Source: Catenuloplanes niger (lineage in GTDB: Bacteria; Actinomycetota; Actinomycetes; Mycobacteriales; Micromonosporaceae). From it: DNA of 64,000 nucleotides. Position 1 is the first letter of the stretch; every line of letters starts with the position of its first letter. Position numbers and translations under genes: made by a program. Shown one piece after another: positions 31,711 through 40,281 of this stretch. The stretch lies in the NCBI RefSeq assembly GCF_031458255.1, contig NZ_JAVDYC010000001.1, positions 5,093,001-5,157,000 of the forward strand, given 5' to 3'. The notes under the pieces are model-generated. The model searched no databases. It had not been told where the DNA came from and worked only from the letters and a program-made list of their open reading frames with translations.

Positions 31711-33456
31711 TCAGTCCTTGATGGAACAGATCGGGGCGCCGGCGGTGACCGTGCCGCCGACCGTGGCCGTCAGCCCGGTGACCGTGCCGGCCCGGTGTGC
31801 GTTGAGCGGCTGTTCCATCTTCATCGCCTCGAGCACCACGATCAGGTCGCCCTCCGCGACCGTGTCGCCCTCCGCGACCGCGAGCTTGACGATGGTGCCC
31901 TGCATCGGTGAGGTGAGCGTGTCGCCGCCGGCCGTGGTGGTGGTGCCCCGGGTGCCGCCGCGGCGCGGGGCGGCCCGGCCGGTGCGTGCGGCGGTGGTGG
32001 TGCGGCCGGCCGGCAGGCTCACCTCCAGGCGCTTGCCGTCGACCTCGACGACCAGTGTCTCGCGCTCGGCGGTGTCCGTGCCGGCGCCGGTGCCGCCGGT
32101 GAAGGGCGGGACGCCGCCGGACCACTCGGTCTCGATCCAGCGGGTGTGCACGTCGAACGGCTCGCCGGTGAACGCCGGGTCGCGGACGATCAGGCGGTGG
32201 AACGGCAGCGCGGTGGCCATGCCCTCGACGGTCATCTCGTCGAGCGCGCGGCGGGCCCGCTCCAGCGCCTCGGTCCGGGTCTCGCCGACGATGATCACCT
32301 TGGCGAGCAGTGAGTCGAACGCGCCGCCGATCACGCTGCCGCTCTCGATGCCCGCGTCGACGCGGACGCCGGGACCGGCCGGCAGCACCAGCGACGTGAC
32401 CGTGCCGGGTGCGGGCAGGAAGCCCCGGCCGGGATCCTCGCCGTTGACCCGGAACTCGATCGCGTGCCCGCGCGGCGCCGGGTCCGCGTCGAAGCGCAGT
32501 TTCTCGCCGGCCGCGATGCGGAACTGCTCGCGGACCAGGTCGATGCCGGAGGTCTCCTCGGTGACCGGGTGCTCGACCTGCAACCGCGTGTTGACCTCCA
32601 GGAACGAGACGGTGCCGTCCCGGCCGACCAGGTACTCGACGGTGCCGGCGCCGTGGTAGCCGGCCTCCCGGCAGATCGCCTTGGCCGACTCGTGGATCTG
32701 CGTGCGCTGCCGGTCGGTGAGGAACGGCGCCGGGGCCTCCTCGACCAGCTTCTGGTGGCGGCGCTGCAGCGAGCAGTCCCGGGTGCCGACCACGATCACG
32801 GAGCCGTGCGTGTCCGCGAGCACCTGCGCCTCGACGTGCCGCGGCTGGTCCAGGTATCGCTCCACGAAGCACTCGCCGCGGCCGAACGCGGCCACCGCCT
32901 CGCGGGTCGCGGACTCGAACAGCGCCGGGATCTCCGCACGGGTGCGCGCGACCTTGAGCCCGCGGCCGCCGCCGCCGAACGCCGCCTTGATCGCGACCGG
33001 CAGCCCGTGCTCGTCCGCGAACGCCAGCACCTCGTCCGGGCCGGCGACGGGTGCGGACGTGCCGGGCACCAGCGGCGCGCCGGCACGCCGCGCGATGTGC
33101 CGCGCGGTGACCTTGTCGCCGAGGTCGCGGATCGCGGCCGGTGCCGGGCCGATCCAGGTCAGGCCCGCGTCCAGCACCGCCTGCGCGAACTCCGCGTTCT
33201 CGGACAGAAAACCATAACCGGGGTGTACGGCGTCCGCGCCCGCCCGCGCGGCACGGTCCAGCAGCTTGCCGATGTGCAGGTAGGTCTCGGCGGGCGTGTC
33301 ACCGCCCAGCGCGTAGGCCTCGTCCGCCAGCCGCGCGTGCGGCGCGTCCCGGTCGGAGTCCGCGTAGACGGCCACACTGGCCAGCCCCGCGTCCCGGCAG
33401 GCACGGACGACCCGGACGGCGATCTCGCCCCGGTTGGCGATGAGCACTCTGCGCAC
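31711..33456 (-). CDS. accA: Acyl-CoA carboxylase alpha subunit (biotin carboxylase plus BCCP)
   Basis: The 581-residue protein fuses an ATP-grasp biotin carboxylase to a biotin carrier domain. The carboxylase covers about 1-445: [32 protein letters not shown], glycine loop [12 protein letters not shown], and [16 protein letters not shown]. The carrier domain covers about 510-581, with the biotinylated lysine in [11 protein letters not shown]. It supplies carboxybiotin to beta subunits for acetyl-, propionyl- or longer acyl-CoA carboxylation. In this window the beta subunit (47299), epsilon (42022) and biotin ligase (53377) are all present but separate. Its promoter region is shared with the padR gene. 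Confidence 0.93.
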   Translation of the reverse strand: MRRVLIANRGEIAVRVVRACRDAGLASVAVYADSDRDAPHARLADEAYALGGDTPAETYLHIGKLLDRAARAGADAVHPGYGFLSENAEFAQAVLDAGLTWIGPAPAAIRDLGDKVTARHIARRAGAPLVPGTSAPVAGPDEVLAFADEHGLPVAIKAAFGGGGRGLKVARTRAEIPALFESATREAVAAFGRGECFVERYLDQPRHVEAQVLADTHGSVIVVGTRDCSLQRRHQKLVEEAPAPFLTDRQRTQIHESAKAICREAGYHGAGTVEYLVGRDGTVSFLEVNTRLQVEHPVTEETSGIDLVREQFRIAAGEKLRFDADPAPRGHAIEFRVNGEDPGRGFLPAPGTVTSLVLPAGPGVRVDAGIESGSVIGGAFDSLLAKVIIVGETRTEALERARRALDEMTVEGMATALPFHRLIVRDPAFTGEPFDVHTRWIETEWSGGVPPFTGGTGAGTDTAERETLVVEVDGKRLEVSLPAGRTTTAARTGRAAPRRGGTRGTTTTAGGDTLTSPMQGTIVKLAVAEGDTVAEGDLIVVLEAMKMEQPLNAHRAGTVTGLTATVGGTVTAGAPICSIKD

Positions 33457-33516
33457 GGCACGCTCCTGGAGATCCCGGCGACAAGTTACTGATCGGAAGT
33501 TTAGTGGCCGGTCAAC

Positions 33517-33532
33517 TAGTCAAGTTTGTTTA
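33517..33532. promoter_or_regulatory. PadR operator, copy 1
   Basis: TAGTCAAGTTTGTTTA matches the perfect palindrome at 34159-34174 in 13 of 16 positions. It overlaps the probable -10 box TATTAC (33531-33536) in front of the padR gene, so binding would autoregulate padR. It is also within the accA upstream region. Confidence 0.55.
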
Positions 33533-33546
33533 TTACGCTTCATGGC

Positions 33547-34158
33547 GTGTCTACCACTCGCCTCATGATCCTCGGTCTCGTGCGCTGGACCCAGCCGGTG
33601 CACGGGTACGACGTCCGCCGCGAACTGCTCAGCTGGAGCGCCGACCGGTGGGCGAACGTGCAGCCCGGCTCGATCTACCACGCGCTCCGCAAGCTCACCG
33701 AGGACGGCATGCTGCGTGAGGTGGCGACGGAACAGGTCGGCGCGCGGCCGGCCCGCACCACGTACGAGCTGACGCCGAAGGGCGAGGACGAGTTCCAGAA
33801 CCTGCTGCGCGGCGCGTGGTGGAACCTGGAGGGCGCGGTCGACCCGTTCTTCGCCGCGTTCTCGCTGCTCCCGGCGCTGCCACGGGAGGAGGCGGCGGCC
33901 GCGCTGCGCAACCGCGCCCGGCTGCTGCGGGCGAACAACGAGAGCCTCCGGGCCGCGATGGAGTCCGGCTGGATGAGCCCGACGTCCGGCAAGCCGCCGC
34001 ACGTGGCCTGGATGTGGCAGCTGCACATGGCCCGGGCCGAGGGCGAGATCGCGTGGTGCGAGCGGATCGCGGGGCTGGTGGAGAGCGGCGAGCCGTACCT
34101 GCCGTCGGCCGCGCCCTGGCCGGAGGGCTGGCAGGGGTTCACCGACGATATTGAGTAA
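33547..34158 (+). CDS. PadR family transcriptional regulator
   Basis: The protein (203 residues from GTG 33547) has the PadR winged helix. Segments are ILGLVRWTQPVHGYDVRREL, PGSIYHALRKLTEDGML with the recognition helix, and TYELTPKGEDEF. A helical C-terminal dimerisation and ligand region (about 95-200) follows. PadR repressors are typically placed next to DrrAB-type exporters, as here. The GTG at 33547 is preferred over a TTG at 33526. A TATTAC -10 box lies so close that the mRNA is nearly leaderless. It is followed by a copy of its own candidate operator and the exporter genes. Confidence 0.85.
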   Translation: MSTTRLMILGLVRWTQPVHGYDVRRELLSWSADRWANVQPGSIYHALRKLTEDGMLREVATEQVGARPARTTYELTPKGEDEFQNLLRGAWWNLEGAVDPFFAAFSLLPALPREEAAAALRNRARLLRANNESLRAAMESGWMSPTSGKPPHVAWMWQLHMARAEGEIAWCERIAGLVESGEPYLPSAAPWPEGWQGFTDDIE

Positions 34159-34174
34159 TAATCAAGCTTGATTA
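34159..34174. promoter_or_regulatory. PadR operator, copy 2 (perfect palindrome)
   Basis: TAATCAAGCTTGATTA is a perfect 16-base palindrome in a locally AT-rich patch, directly after the padR stop codon and about 85 bases before the exporter ATPase start. It matches copy 1 at 33517. Confidence 0.65.
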
Positions 34175-34257
34175 ACCACGTTATATCGCGTTAGCGTGGG
34201 CGCGCGTCCGTCGGACGTGCGCTCATGTCGATGTAACTGGGGGAGTTGAGCGGGGAA

Positions 34258-35199
34258 ATGATCGAGACCAAAGGGCTGCGGAAGTCGTTCCGCACCCGCC
34301 GTGGATCGGTCGACGCCGTGCGCGGCGTCGACCTCTACGTCAAGGCCGGCGAGATCTACGGCTTCCTGGGGCCGAACGGGGCCGGCAAGACCACCACGCT
34401 GCGCATGCTCGCCACGCTGATCGAGCCGGACGGCGGCGCGGCCACGATCGCCGGCGCCGACCTGCTCCGCGCGCCGGGCGAGGTCCGCCGCCGGATCGGC
34501 TACGTGGCGCAGGGCGGCAGCACGAACGACGGCAGCATCGCCCGCCAGGAACTGGTGCTGCAGTCCCGGTTCTACGGCGTGAGCAAGGCCGAGTCCCGGC
34601 GCCGCGCGGACGCCGCGGTGGCCGCGTTCCAGCTCACCGAGTTCGCCGACCGGCCCTGCGCGACGTATTCCGGCGGTCAGCGCCGCCGCGTCGACATCGC
34701 GCTCGGCGTCATCCACCAGCCCCAGGTGGTGTTCCTGGACGAGCCGACCACCGGGCTCGACCCGCAGAGCCGGGTGCACATGTGGGACGAGATCCGCCGG
34801 CTCCGCGACCAGGGCATGACCGTCTTCGTCACCACGCACTACCTGGACGAGGCCGACGCGCTCTGCGACCGGATCTCCATCATGGACCACGGCACGCTGG
34901 TCGCCGAGGGCACGCCCGCCGAGCTCAAGCGCGAGATCGCCGGCGACGTGGTCACCGTCGGGGTGAACGGCTCCACCGCCGTGGCCGCGGCACTGCTGGA
35001 CGGTGCGCCGTACGTGACGAGTCTCGAGCAGACCCCGGCCGGCCTGCGCCTCTACGTCGACGCGGGCGGCACCGCCATCCCGCAGATCATGCGCACGCTG
35101 GACGGCGCCGGCATCGCGCTCGGCACGATCGAGCTGCACCGGCCCAGCCTCGACGACGTGTTCCTGGAGAAGACCGGCCGATCGCTGCGGGAGAGCTGA
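34258..35199 (+). CDS. Daunorubicin-resistance-type ABC ATPase (DrrA-like)
   Basis: This 313-residue ATPase carries Walker A GPNGAGKTT, signature YSGGQRRRVDIA, Walker [13 protein letters not shown] and TTHYLDEAD. The C-terminal DrrA region ends with the conserved LDDVFLEKTGRSL. It powers the permease encoded three bases downstream. Together they form a DrrAB-type exporter for hydrophobic or amphiphilic compounds such as antibiotics. The ATG at 34258 is used; a TTG at 34246 is in frame but its spacing to GGGGAG is too short. The PadR regulator and its palindrome lie just upstream. Confidence 0.9.
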   Translation: MIETKGLRKSFRTRRGSVDAVRGVDLYVKAGEIYGFLGPNGAGKTTTLRMLATLIEPDGGAATIAGADLLRAPGEVRRRIGYVAQGGSTNDGSIARQELVLQSRFYGVSKAESRRRADAAVAAFQLTEFADRPCATYSGGQRRRVDIALGVIHQPQVVFLDEPTTGLDPQSRVHMWDEIRRLRDQGMTVFVTTHYLDEADALCDRISIMDHGTLVAEGTPAELKREIAGDVVTVGVNGSTAVAAALLDGAPYVTSLEQTPAGLRLYVDAGGTAIPQIMRTLDGAGIALGTIELHRPSLDDVFLEKTGRSLRES

Positions 35200-35201
35200 C
35201 C

Positions 35202-35966
35202 ATGAAATTTTTCCGGGACATCTGGCTCGTCTTCCAGAACCAGCTGCGACTGCTGCTGCGCCAGCCGGTCTGGATCTTCATCAACCTGTTCCAGCCGCTC
35301 ATGTTCCTGCTGCTGTTCGCGCCGCTGCTCAAGCCCGCCCTGTCGGCCGGCGGCGCGATCAGCGACGCCGAGGTCTACCGCACGTTCGTCCCCGGACTGC
35401 TGGTCATGCTGGCCATCTTCGGCGGGCTCTTCCAGGGCTTCGGCCTCATCTCCGAACTGCGCGCCGGCGTGATCGAGCGGTCCCGGGTCACCCCGGTCAG
35501 CCGCACCGCACTGCTGCTCGGCCGGTCCCTGCAGGACGTGGTCAGCCTGCTGGTCCAAGCCGTGATCATCACGCTGCTGGCGATGCCGTTCGGCCTCCGC
35601 GTGGCGATCGGCGACCTGCTCCTGGCATACCTGATGCTGGCGCTGATCGCGCTCATGACGTCCGCGCTCTCCTACGGCGTCGCACTGCTGCTCAAGAGCG
35701 AGGACGCGTTGGCCCCGGTGATGAACACGGTGTCCCAGCCGCTGCTGCTGCTCTCCGGCATCCTGCTGCCGCTCACGTTCGCGCCGGTCTGGCTGCAGCG
35801 CGTCGCGGACTGGAACCCGTTCTCCTGGGCCGTCGACGGCACCCGCGCGCTGTTCGCGGGCAACCCCGGCGCGCCCGAGGTCTGGCAGGGGCTCACCATC
35901 ACGCTCGTGCTGGCCGTGCTCGCCACGGCCTGGGCCGCCCGGATGTTCGCGCGCAGCGTCCGCTGA
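35202..35966 (+). CDS. DrrB-like ABC-2 permease
   Basis: The 254-residue membrane protein has six predicted helices, the ABC-2 segment EVYRTFVPGLLVMLAIFGGL, and the cytoplasmic loop LRAGVIERSRVTPVSRTALLLGR. Its end reads FAPVWLQRVADWNPFSWAVDGTRALF, as in DrrB proteins. It forms the membrane channel for the ATPase encoded just before it. The spacing of three bases shows one operon. An MFS gene follows after 18 bases and may be part of the same transcript. Confidence 0.9.
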   Translation: MKFFRDIWLVFQNQLRLLLRQPVWIFINLFQPLMFLLLFAPLLKPALSAGGAISDAEVYRTFVPGLLVMLAIFGGLFQGFGLISELRAGVIERSRVTPVSRTALLLGRSLQDVVSLLVQAVIITLLAMPFGLRVAIGDLLLAYLMLALIALMTSALSYGVALLLKSEDALAPVMNTVSQPLLLLSGILLPLTFAPVWLQRVADWNPFSWAVDGTRALFAGNPGAPEVWQGLTITLVLAVLATAWAARMFARSVR

Positions 35967-35984
35967 CCGATCTACGGTGGACCG

Positions 35985-37385
35985 GTGCGTTTCCACCGTG
36001 ACCGGGCCACGTGGCTGATCTACGTCCAGCTCGGACTGTGGGGCTACTTCCTCTACGGCTTCGGGCCGGTCGTTCCGCTGCTCCGCGACGAACAGGGCAC
36101 CACCGCCGCGGTCGCCGGCCTGCACAGCACCGCACTCGCGGTCGGTGGCCTGCTCAGCGGCGTGCTCTACCCACCGCTGTCCCGCCGTCTCGGCCGGGCG
36201 CGCACCATGTGGTGCGCGCTCGGCGGCGTCACGGCCGCCACGATCCTGCTGATCTCGTTCCGCCCGCTGCCGGTCACGCTCACCGCCGCGACGCTGGCCT
36301 CCATGTGCGGCTGGACGGTGGTGAGCTGCGCGGTCAGCGCCCTCACCGCACGCCACGGCCCGCTCGCCCCGACCGCGATCACCGAGGCCAACGCGGCGGC
36401 GGTCGGCTTCGGCATGATCTCCCCGCTGCTGACCGGGCTCGGCGTACGGCTCTGGGACACCTGGCGTCCCGGCATCGGCGCGCTCATCCTGCTGGTCGCC
36501 ATCACCATCACCACATCCGCGGTACGACGCACCCGCCGCCCGCCCACGCCCGCCCCCTCCGGCATCCGCGGCCGGCCCGGTGGTCCCGCCGCCCAGGCCG
36601 GCCCCGGCGACCTCATCGTGCCTGCCGGTCCTGCCGGTCCTGCCGGGTTTGCGCGTTCTTCCGCGTCAGCCGGTCCTGCGGGCTCCGGCGGGGCCGACGG
36701 TGGGGCCGCGCCTGCCGGGTTCGAGGGCTCGGGTGGTCCGCCCGGTTCCGGCGGCTCGAGTGCCTCCGCCGGGGCCGGAGTCGGGGAAGAGGCCAGGGCC
36801 GGTGCCCGGGTTCCGTCCCAGCGGCTTCCCCGGTCGTACTGGCTGGCCTGGTCCATGCTCTGTGTCACCGGGTCGATCGAGGTCTGCCTGTCGCTCTGGG
36901 CCGCCGACGTCCTCCGCGGCCACGCCGGCATGTCACCCGGCGGCGCCTCCGCCACCGTCGCCGCGATCGTCGGCGGCATGTTCGCCGGTCGCCTCGCCGG
37001 CAGCCGGATCGCGCTGCGCGTCCCGCCGGTCCCGCTGCTGCTCGCCGCACTCGGCGTCTCCGCCATCGGCTTCGTCCTGTTCTGGACGCCGCCGGTCGGC
37101 TGGCTCGCCGCCACCGGCCTGATCGTGCTCGGGTTCGGCAACGCGATGCACTACCCGCTCACCATCTCCCTCGCCCTGGCCGCCGCTCCCGGCCAGGCCG
37201 ACCTCGCGGCCGCCAGGGCCAACTACACCGCCGTGATCGGCTTCGGCGCGGCCCCGCTCCTGCTCGGCGCGCTCTCCGACCACATCGGCCCGCACCCGGC
37301 CTTCCTGCTGCTGCCCGCTCTCATCGTCACGGCCGCGCTGCTCACGCTCCGCCTCCGCCACTCCGTGCCCCCACGGCTCACCTGA
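35985..37385 (+). CDS. MFS transporter with a Gly/Ala/Pro-rich central loop
   Basis: The 466-residue protein has twelve predicted helices in two halves, with MFS-like loops such as PPLSRRLGRARTMWCAL. The loop between helices 6 and 7 (about 185-285) is expanded into a low-complexity stretch. It is full of Gly, Pro, Ala and Ser (PAGPAGPAGFARSSASAGPAG and similar) and is likely disordered on the cytoplasmic side. No substrate can be inferred. The GTG start lies 18 bases after the DrrB-like permease, suggesting joint expression with that exporter. The gene is followed by a long inverted repeat. Confidence 0.8.
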   Translation: MRFHRDRATWLIYVQLGLWGYFLYGFGPVVPLLRDEQGTTAAVAGLHSTALAVGGLLSGVLYPPLSRRLGRARTMWCALGGVTAATILLISFRPLPVTLTAATLASMCGWTVVSCAVSALTARHGPLAPTAITEANAAAVGFGMISPLLTGLGVRLWDTWRPGIGALILLVAITITTSAVRRTRRPPTPAPSGIRGRPGGPAAQAGPGDLIVPAGPAGPAGFARSSASAGPAGSGGADGGAAPAGFEGSGGPPGSGGSSASAGAGVGEEARAGARVPSQRLPRSYWLAWSMLCVTGSIEVCLSLWAADVLRGHAGMSPGGASATVAAIVGGMFAGRLAGSRIALRVPPVPLLLAALGVSAIGFVLFWTPPVGWLAATGLIVLGFGNAMHYPLTISLALAAAPGQADLAAARANYTAVIGFGAAPLLLGALSDHIGPHPAFLLLPALIVTAALLTLRLRHSVPPRLT

Positions 37386-37502
37386 CCACCGTCGCCCGCC
37401 CACCCGGTACGCCGCTCACGGGCGCCGTCGCGCATCCCGTTCCACCCGGATCTGCTCTGCTCACCCACGTGGGACCCGGCGGTTCCGTGATCGTGTTCCG
37501 GC

Positions 37503-37590
37503 CGCGTTTGCTCTGCTTACCTCGGCGATGGCCGGCGCCGGCGTGCGGGCGGCGCTCAAAGTTGCGGCAGGTAAGCAGAGCAAACGCGGC
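37503..37590. repeat. Inverted repeat with perfect 21-bp arms
   Basis: Left arm 37503-37523 and right arm 37570-37590 are exact reverse complements containing TTTGCTCTGCTTACC. The 46-base loop has its own GCCGGCGCCGGC palindrome. It lies between the convergent MFS and methyltransferase genes. A part of the arm, GGTAAGCAGAGC, recurs at 53317-53328. A related word, GCTCTGCTCACC, occurs near 37454. It may act as a bidirectional terminator or be a small repetitive element. Confidence 0.8.
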
Positions 37591-37598
37591 GCGGCCGG

Positions 37599-38264
37599 TC
37601 AGCGGCGGCGGGCGAGGGTGATGCCGTCCGCCAGCGGCAGGATGATCGCGTCGACCCGGTCGTCGGCGGCCACGATGTCGTTGAAGCGTGCGATCGCCCG
37701 GTCCGCGTCGTTGCGCGGGGCCAGTACGTGACCGGCGCGGAGCACGTTGTCGATGATCAGCAGGCCACCCGGGTTCATCCGCGGCACCAGCTCCGCCCAG
37801 TAGGCCGGGTAGCCGACCTTGTCCGCGTCGATGAACACCAGGTCGATGTGCGGCTCCGCGGGCAGCTCCCGCAGCCCGTCCGCGGCCGCCCCGATCCGCA
37901 GCTCGATCTTCTTGTCCACGCCCGCGCGCGTCCAGTACCGGCGCGCCACCGCCGTGTACTCCGCCGAGATGTCGAAGCAGGTCAGCCGCCCGTCCTCGGG
38001 CAGTCCGCGAGCGATCGACAGCGCCGACAGCCCGGTGAACGTGCCCACCTCGACCGCCGTGCGCGCGCCCGTCAGCCTGGTCAGCAGCGTCAGCAGGCCG
38101 GCCTGCTCCGGCGAGACCTGCATGTCCGACTCCCGCGGGCTCAGCGCCGCGTGCGTCTCGGCGATCAGCTCCCGGGTGAGATCGTCCAACGGCATACCAT
38201 GAGCCAGCGCGTACGCGTACAACTCCGGCGAATGCGGCAGCGTCTTGAAATCCATGACGCTCAC
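37599..38264 (-). CDS. SAM-dependent O-methyltransferase
   Basis: A 221-residue class I methyltransferase of the COMT/caffeoyl-CoA type. The SAM site reads AVEVGTFTGLSALSIARGLP, the metal/SAM region has DLVFIDADKVGYPAYW, and LLIIDNVLRAG follows. Such enzymes methylate catechol-like hydroxyls with a divalent metal. The GTG at 38264 leaves nine bases after the maf stop; an ATG at 38255 is an alternative and neither has a clear ribosome site. It is the second gene of a maf operon. Confidence 0.87.
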   Translation of the reverse strand: MSVMDFKTLPHSPELYAYALAHGMPLDDLTRELIAETHAALSPRESDMQVSPEQAGLLTLLTRLTGARTAVEVGTFTGLSALSIARGLPEDGRLTCFDISAEYTAVARRYWTRAGVDKKIELRIGAAADGLRELPAEPHIDLVFIDADKVGYPAYWAELVPRMNPGGLLIIDNVLRAGHVLAPRNDADRAIARFNDIVAADDRVDAIILPLADGITLARRR

Positions 38265-38273
38265 GCTATTGCG

Positions 38274-38918
38274 TCAGGCGGTGGCCCAGAAGTCCGTGAT
38301 GGAGTGACCGAGCTCCGCGACGAGCCGGCGCAGCAGCGGCAACGACAGCCCGACCACGGTCCCGTGGTCGCCCTCGATCCGCTCCACGAACGCGCCACCC
38401 AGCCCGTCGATCGTGAACGAACCAGCGACGTGCAGCGGCTCACCCGTACCCACGTAGGCCTTGATCTCGTCGTCGGACACGTCCGCGAAGTGCACGACCG
38501 TCGCGGCGACACCCTCGGCCACCCGCCCGCCACCCACGTCGACCAGGCTGTGACCGGTGTGCAGCGTCCCGCTCCGCCCGCGCATCGCCTGCCAGCGGCG
38601 CACCGCGTCGTCCGCGTCCGCCGGCTTGCCCAGGATCTCCCCGTCGAAGGCCAGCACCGAGTCACACCCCAGCACCAGCGTCGCCGGACCGGTCCCCGGC
38701 AGCGTCGCCGCCTCCGTCTGCCGCACCCGGTCGGCCACCGCGGCCGCCTTCAGCCGCGCCAGAACCTGGCACAACGTGTCCGCGCTGACCGCCTCCACCG
38801 CCGACTCGTCCACCCCGCTGACGATCACGTCCACATCGATCCCGGCGGACTTCAGGAGGGTACGGCGGGCCGGGCTCGCCGAGCCCAGGATCAGGCGCGG
38901 CCGGTTCGAGATCTGCAC
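38274..38918 (-). CDS. maf: Maf-like nucleotide pyrophosphatase
   Basis: The 214-residue protein has the Maf signatures LILGSASPARRTLL at the N-terminus, VLGCDSVLAFDGEILGKP, and the SFTIDGLGGAFVERIEGD segment. Maf proteins hydrolyse non-canonical or modified nucleoside triphosphates to monophosphates and are linked to septum control. In actinobacteria maf commonly sits in the acyl-CoA carboxylase gene neighbourhood, between the alpha subunit and the epsilon/beta subunits. The same order is kept here with large insertions. It is followed by the O-methyltransferase. Confidence 0.9.
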   Translation of the reverse strand: MQISNRPRLILGSASPARRTLLKSAGIDVDVIVSGVDESAVEAVSADTLCQVLARLKAAAVADRVRQTEAATLPGTGPATLVLGCDSVLAFDGEILGKPADADDAVRRWQAMRGRSGTLHTGHSLVDVGGGRVAEGVAATVVHFADVSDDEIKAYVGTGEPLHVAGSFTIDGLGGAFVERIEGDHGTVVGLSLPLLRRLVAELGHSITDFWATA

Positions 38919-39156
38919 GGCTCCCCACGCTACCGGTAGCCGCGTTTCCCCACCCCAACCGGGCGCGTCACGGATAAATCGGGCAAAAGTTAAACCCGGC
39001 TGTAACGGCGAGGAATCAGGCCCGCAAGATTCCCTCCCTACAGTGCTGGACTCGGGAGGGGCTCAACCGCCACCACCCACGGCCACCCGTCGGGGCGCCT
39101 GGTTCAGGTCCGCGTCGGGCAACGCTGCCCGACCGCCCCGCTGCGGCCACGGTGCT

Positions 39157-39188
39157 CGTTCGGGGTCGCGTCGCCGCGGCCCCGAACG
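39157..39188 (-). terminator. Terminator after the mycosin gene
   Basis: CGTTCGGGG (39157-39165) pairs with CCCCGAACG (39180-39188), 14 bases beyond the mycosin stop codon. The rest of the 38919-39201 gap holds a patch of lower GC near 38990 that may contain the maf promoter; no gene was seen. Confidence 0.7.
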
Positions 39189-39201
39189 CAGCCGATCGCC
39201 G

Positions 39202-40281
39202 TCAGCCGCCGGGCCCACGTCTCCGAACTCGAAGCCGGACGACGAGCAGCGCCACCCCCAGCAAGCTCGCGGCCACCGCCACCACGATCACGGCAACCCG
39301 CCCCGGCGTGTTCCGCTCGGGCGCCGGAGCCGCCTGCCCGCTCGCACCCCCACGCGTCGGCTCCCCCGACGCCTCCAGCGGCGGCACGTCCGCGGTCAGC
39401 GCCGCCACCGGATCCACGATCCCGAACCCGTACTCCGGATCCCGCCCCGGCGCCCCTTTGTCCACCGCCGTCGCCGTCATCCGACGCACCACTTCAGCCG
39501 CCGACAACTCCGGATACCGACTCCACACCAACGCCGCCACCCCCGACACAATCGCCGCCGCCCCCGACGTTCCAGTGCCAGACTGGCCGTTGCTCCCGGA
39601 CTCGCCCAATAATCCAACACCTGGGGCTGCAAGAGAGAGCTTGTCGCCTGTTGCTGATATGGCTGAGACGTTTCCCAATTGATCGGTGGCGCCTACAGCG
39701 ACAACGCCGTCCACGTAAGCCGGGAAACCTATTATGTTCTGTTCTGGTCTATTTCCAGTGCTCGCAACAACTATGATGTCTTTGGATATTGCGTCTTCGA
39801 CGGCTCGCCGTAGATCGCTGTCAGGGCCGCCGGTTGTTGACACGTTTATCACATCGGCGCCGTGGTCTGTAGCCCATCGAATTCCTTCTGTTGTTGCATC
39901 TGTCTGTCCATTCCCGCGCCCGTCCAACACCCTTACGGGGAGGATCTTGGACGCTGGAGATATTCCTTTGTCTCTATCATTTTCGGAGGCGGCAATTAGC
40001 TTCGATATTGCGGTACCATGTCCGTGCTCGTCGGTTGAGCCCTGCGAGTCGTCGCCTTCCACAAACGAGATTCCTGGTAATAGTGCGTGTTCAAGGCTAG
40101 GAATTGGCTCAACTCCCGAGTCAATAACAGCGACTACGACACCGCTTCCTCTCGATATCCGGTGCGCTTCGGTGATATTCAAGTATTCGAGGTGCCACGA
40201 TGTCGCAACGCCTTGGCTTGGCTGTTGTGGAAGCATGAGTATTGCCAGTGTCAGGGAGATTCGCATGGCATGGTGATTCAT
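39202..40281 (-). CDS. mycP: Mycosin-type S8 serine protease (type VII secretion associated)
   Basis: The 359-residue product has a signal peptide (about 1-26) and a subtilisin-like domain with Asp54 in VIDSGVE, His88 in DEHGHGTA and Ser in GTGTSGAAA near 240. A Pro/Gly-rich linker, a C-terminal transmembrane helix (about 328-350) and a basic tail RLRVRRRG follow. This is the mycosin layout, a membrane-anchored protease of type VII (ESX) systems. It overlaps the upstream substrate-like gene by four bases (ATGA). The 5' two thirds is low in GC, whereas the 3' end is typical for the genome. Confidence 0.88.
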   Translation of the reverse strand: MNHHAMRISLTLAILMLPQQPSQGVATSWHLEYLNITEAHRISRGSGVVVAVIDSGVEPIPSLEHALLPGISFVEGDDSQGSTDEHGHGTAISKLIAASENDRDKGISPASKILPVRVLDGRGNGQTDATTEGIRWATDHGADVINVSTTGGPDSDLRRAVEDAISKDIIVVASTGNRPEQNIIGFPAYVDGVVAVGATDQLGNVSAISATGDKLSLAAPGVGLLGESGSNGQSGTGTSGAAAIVSGVAALVWSRYPELSAAEVVRRMTATAVDKGAPGRDPEYGFGIVDPVAALTADVPPLEASGEPTRGGASGQAAPAPERNTPGRVAVIVVAVAASLLGVALLVVRLRVRRRGPGG

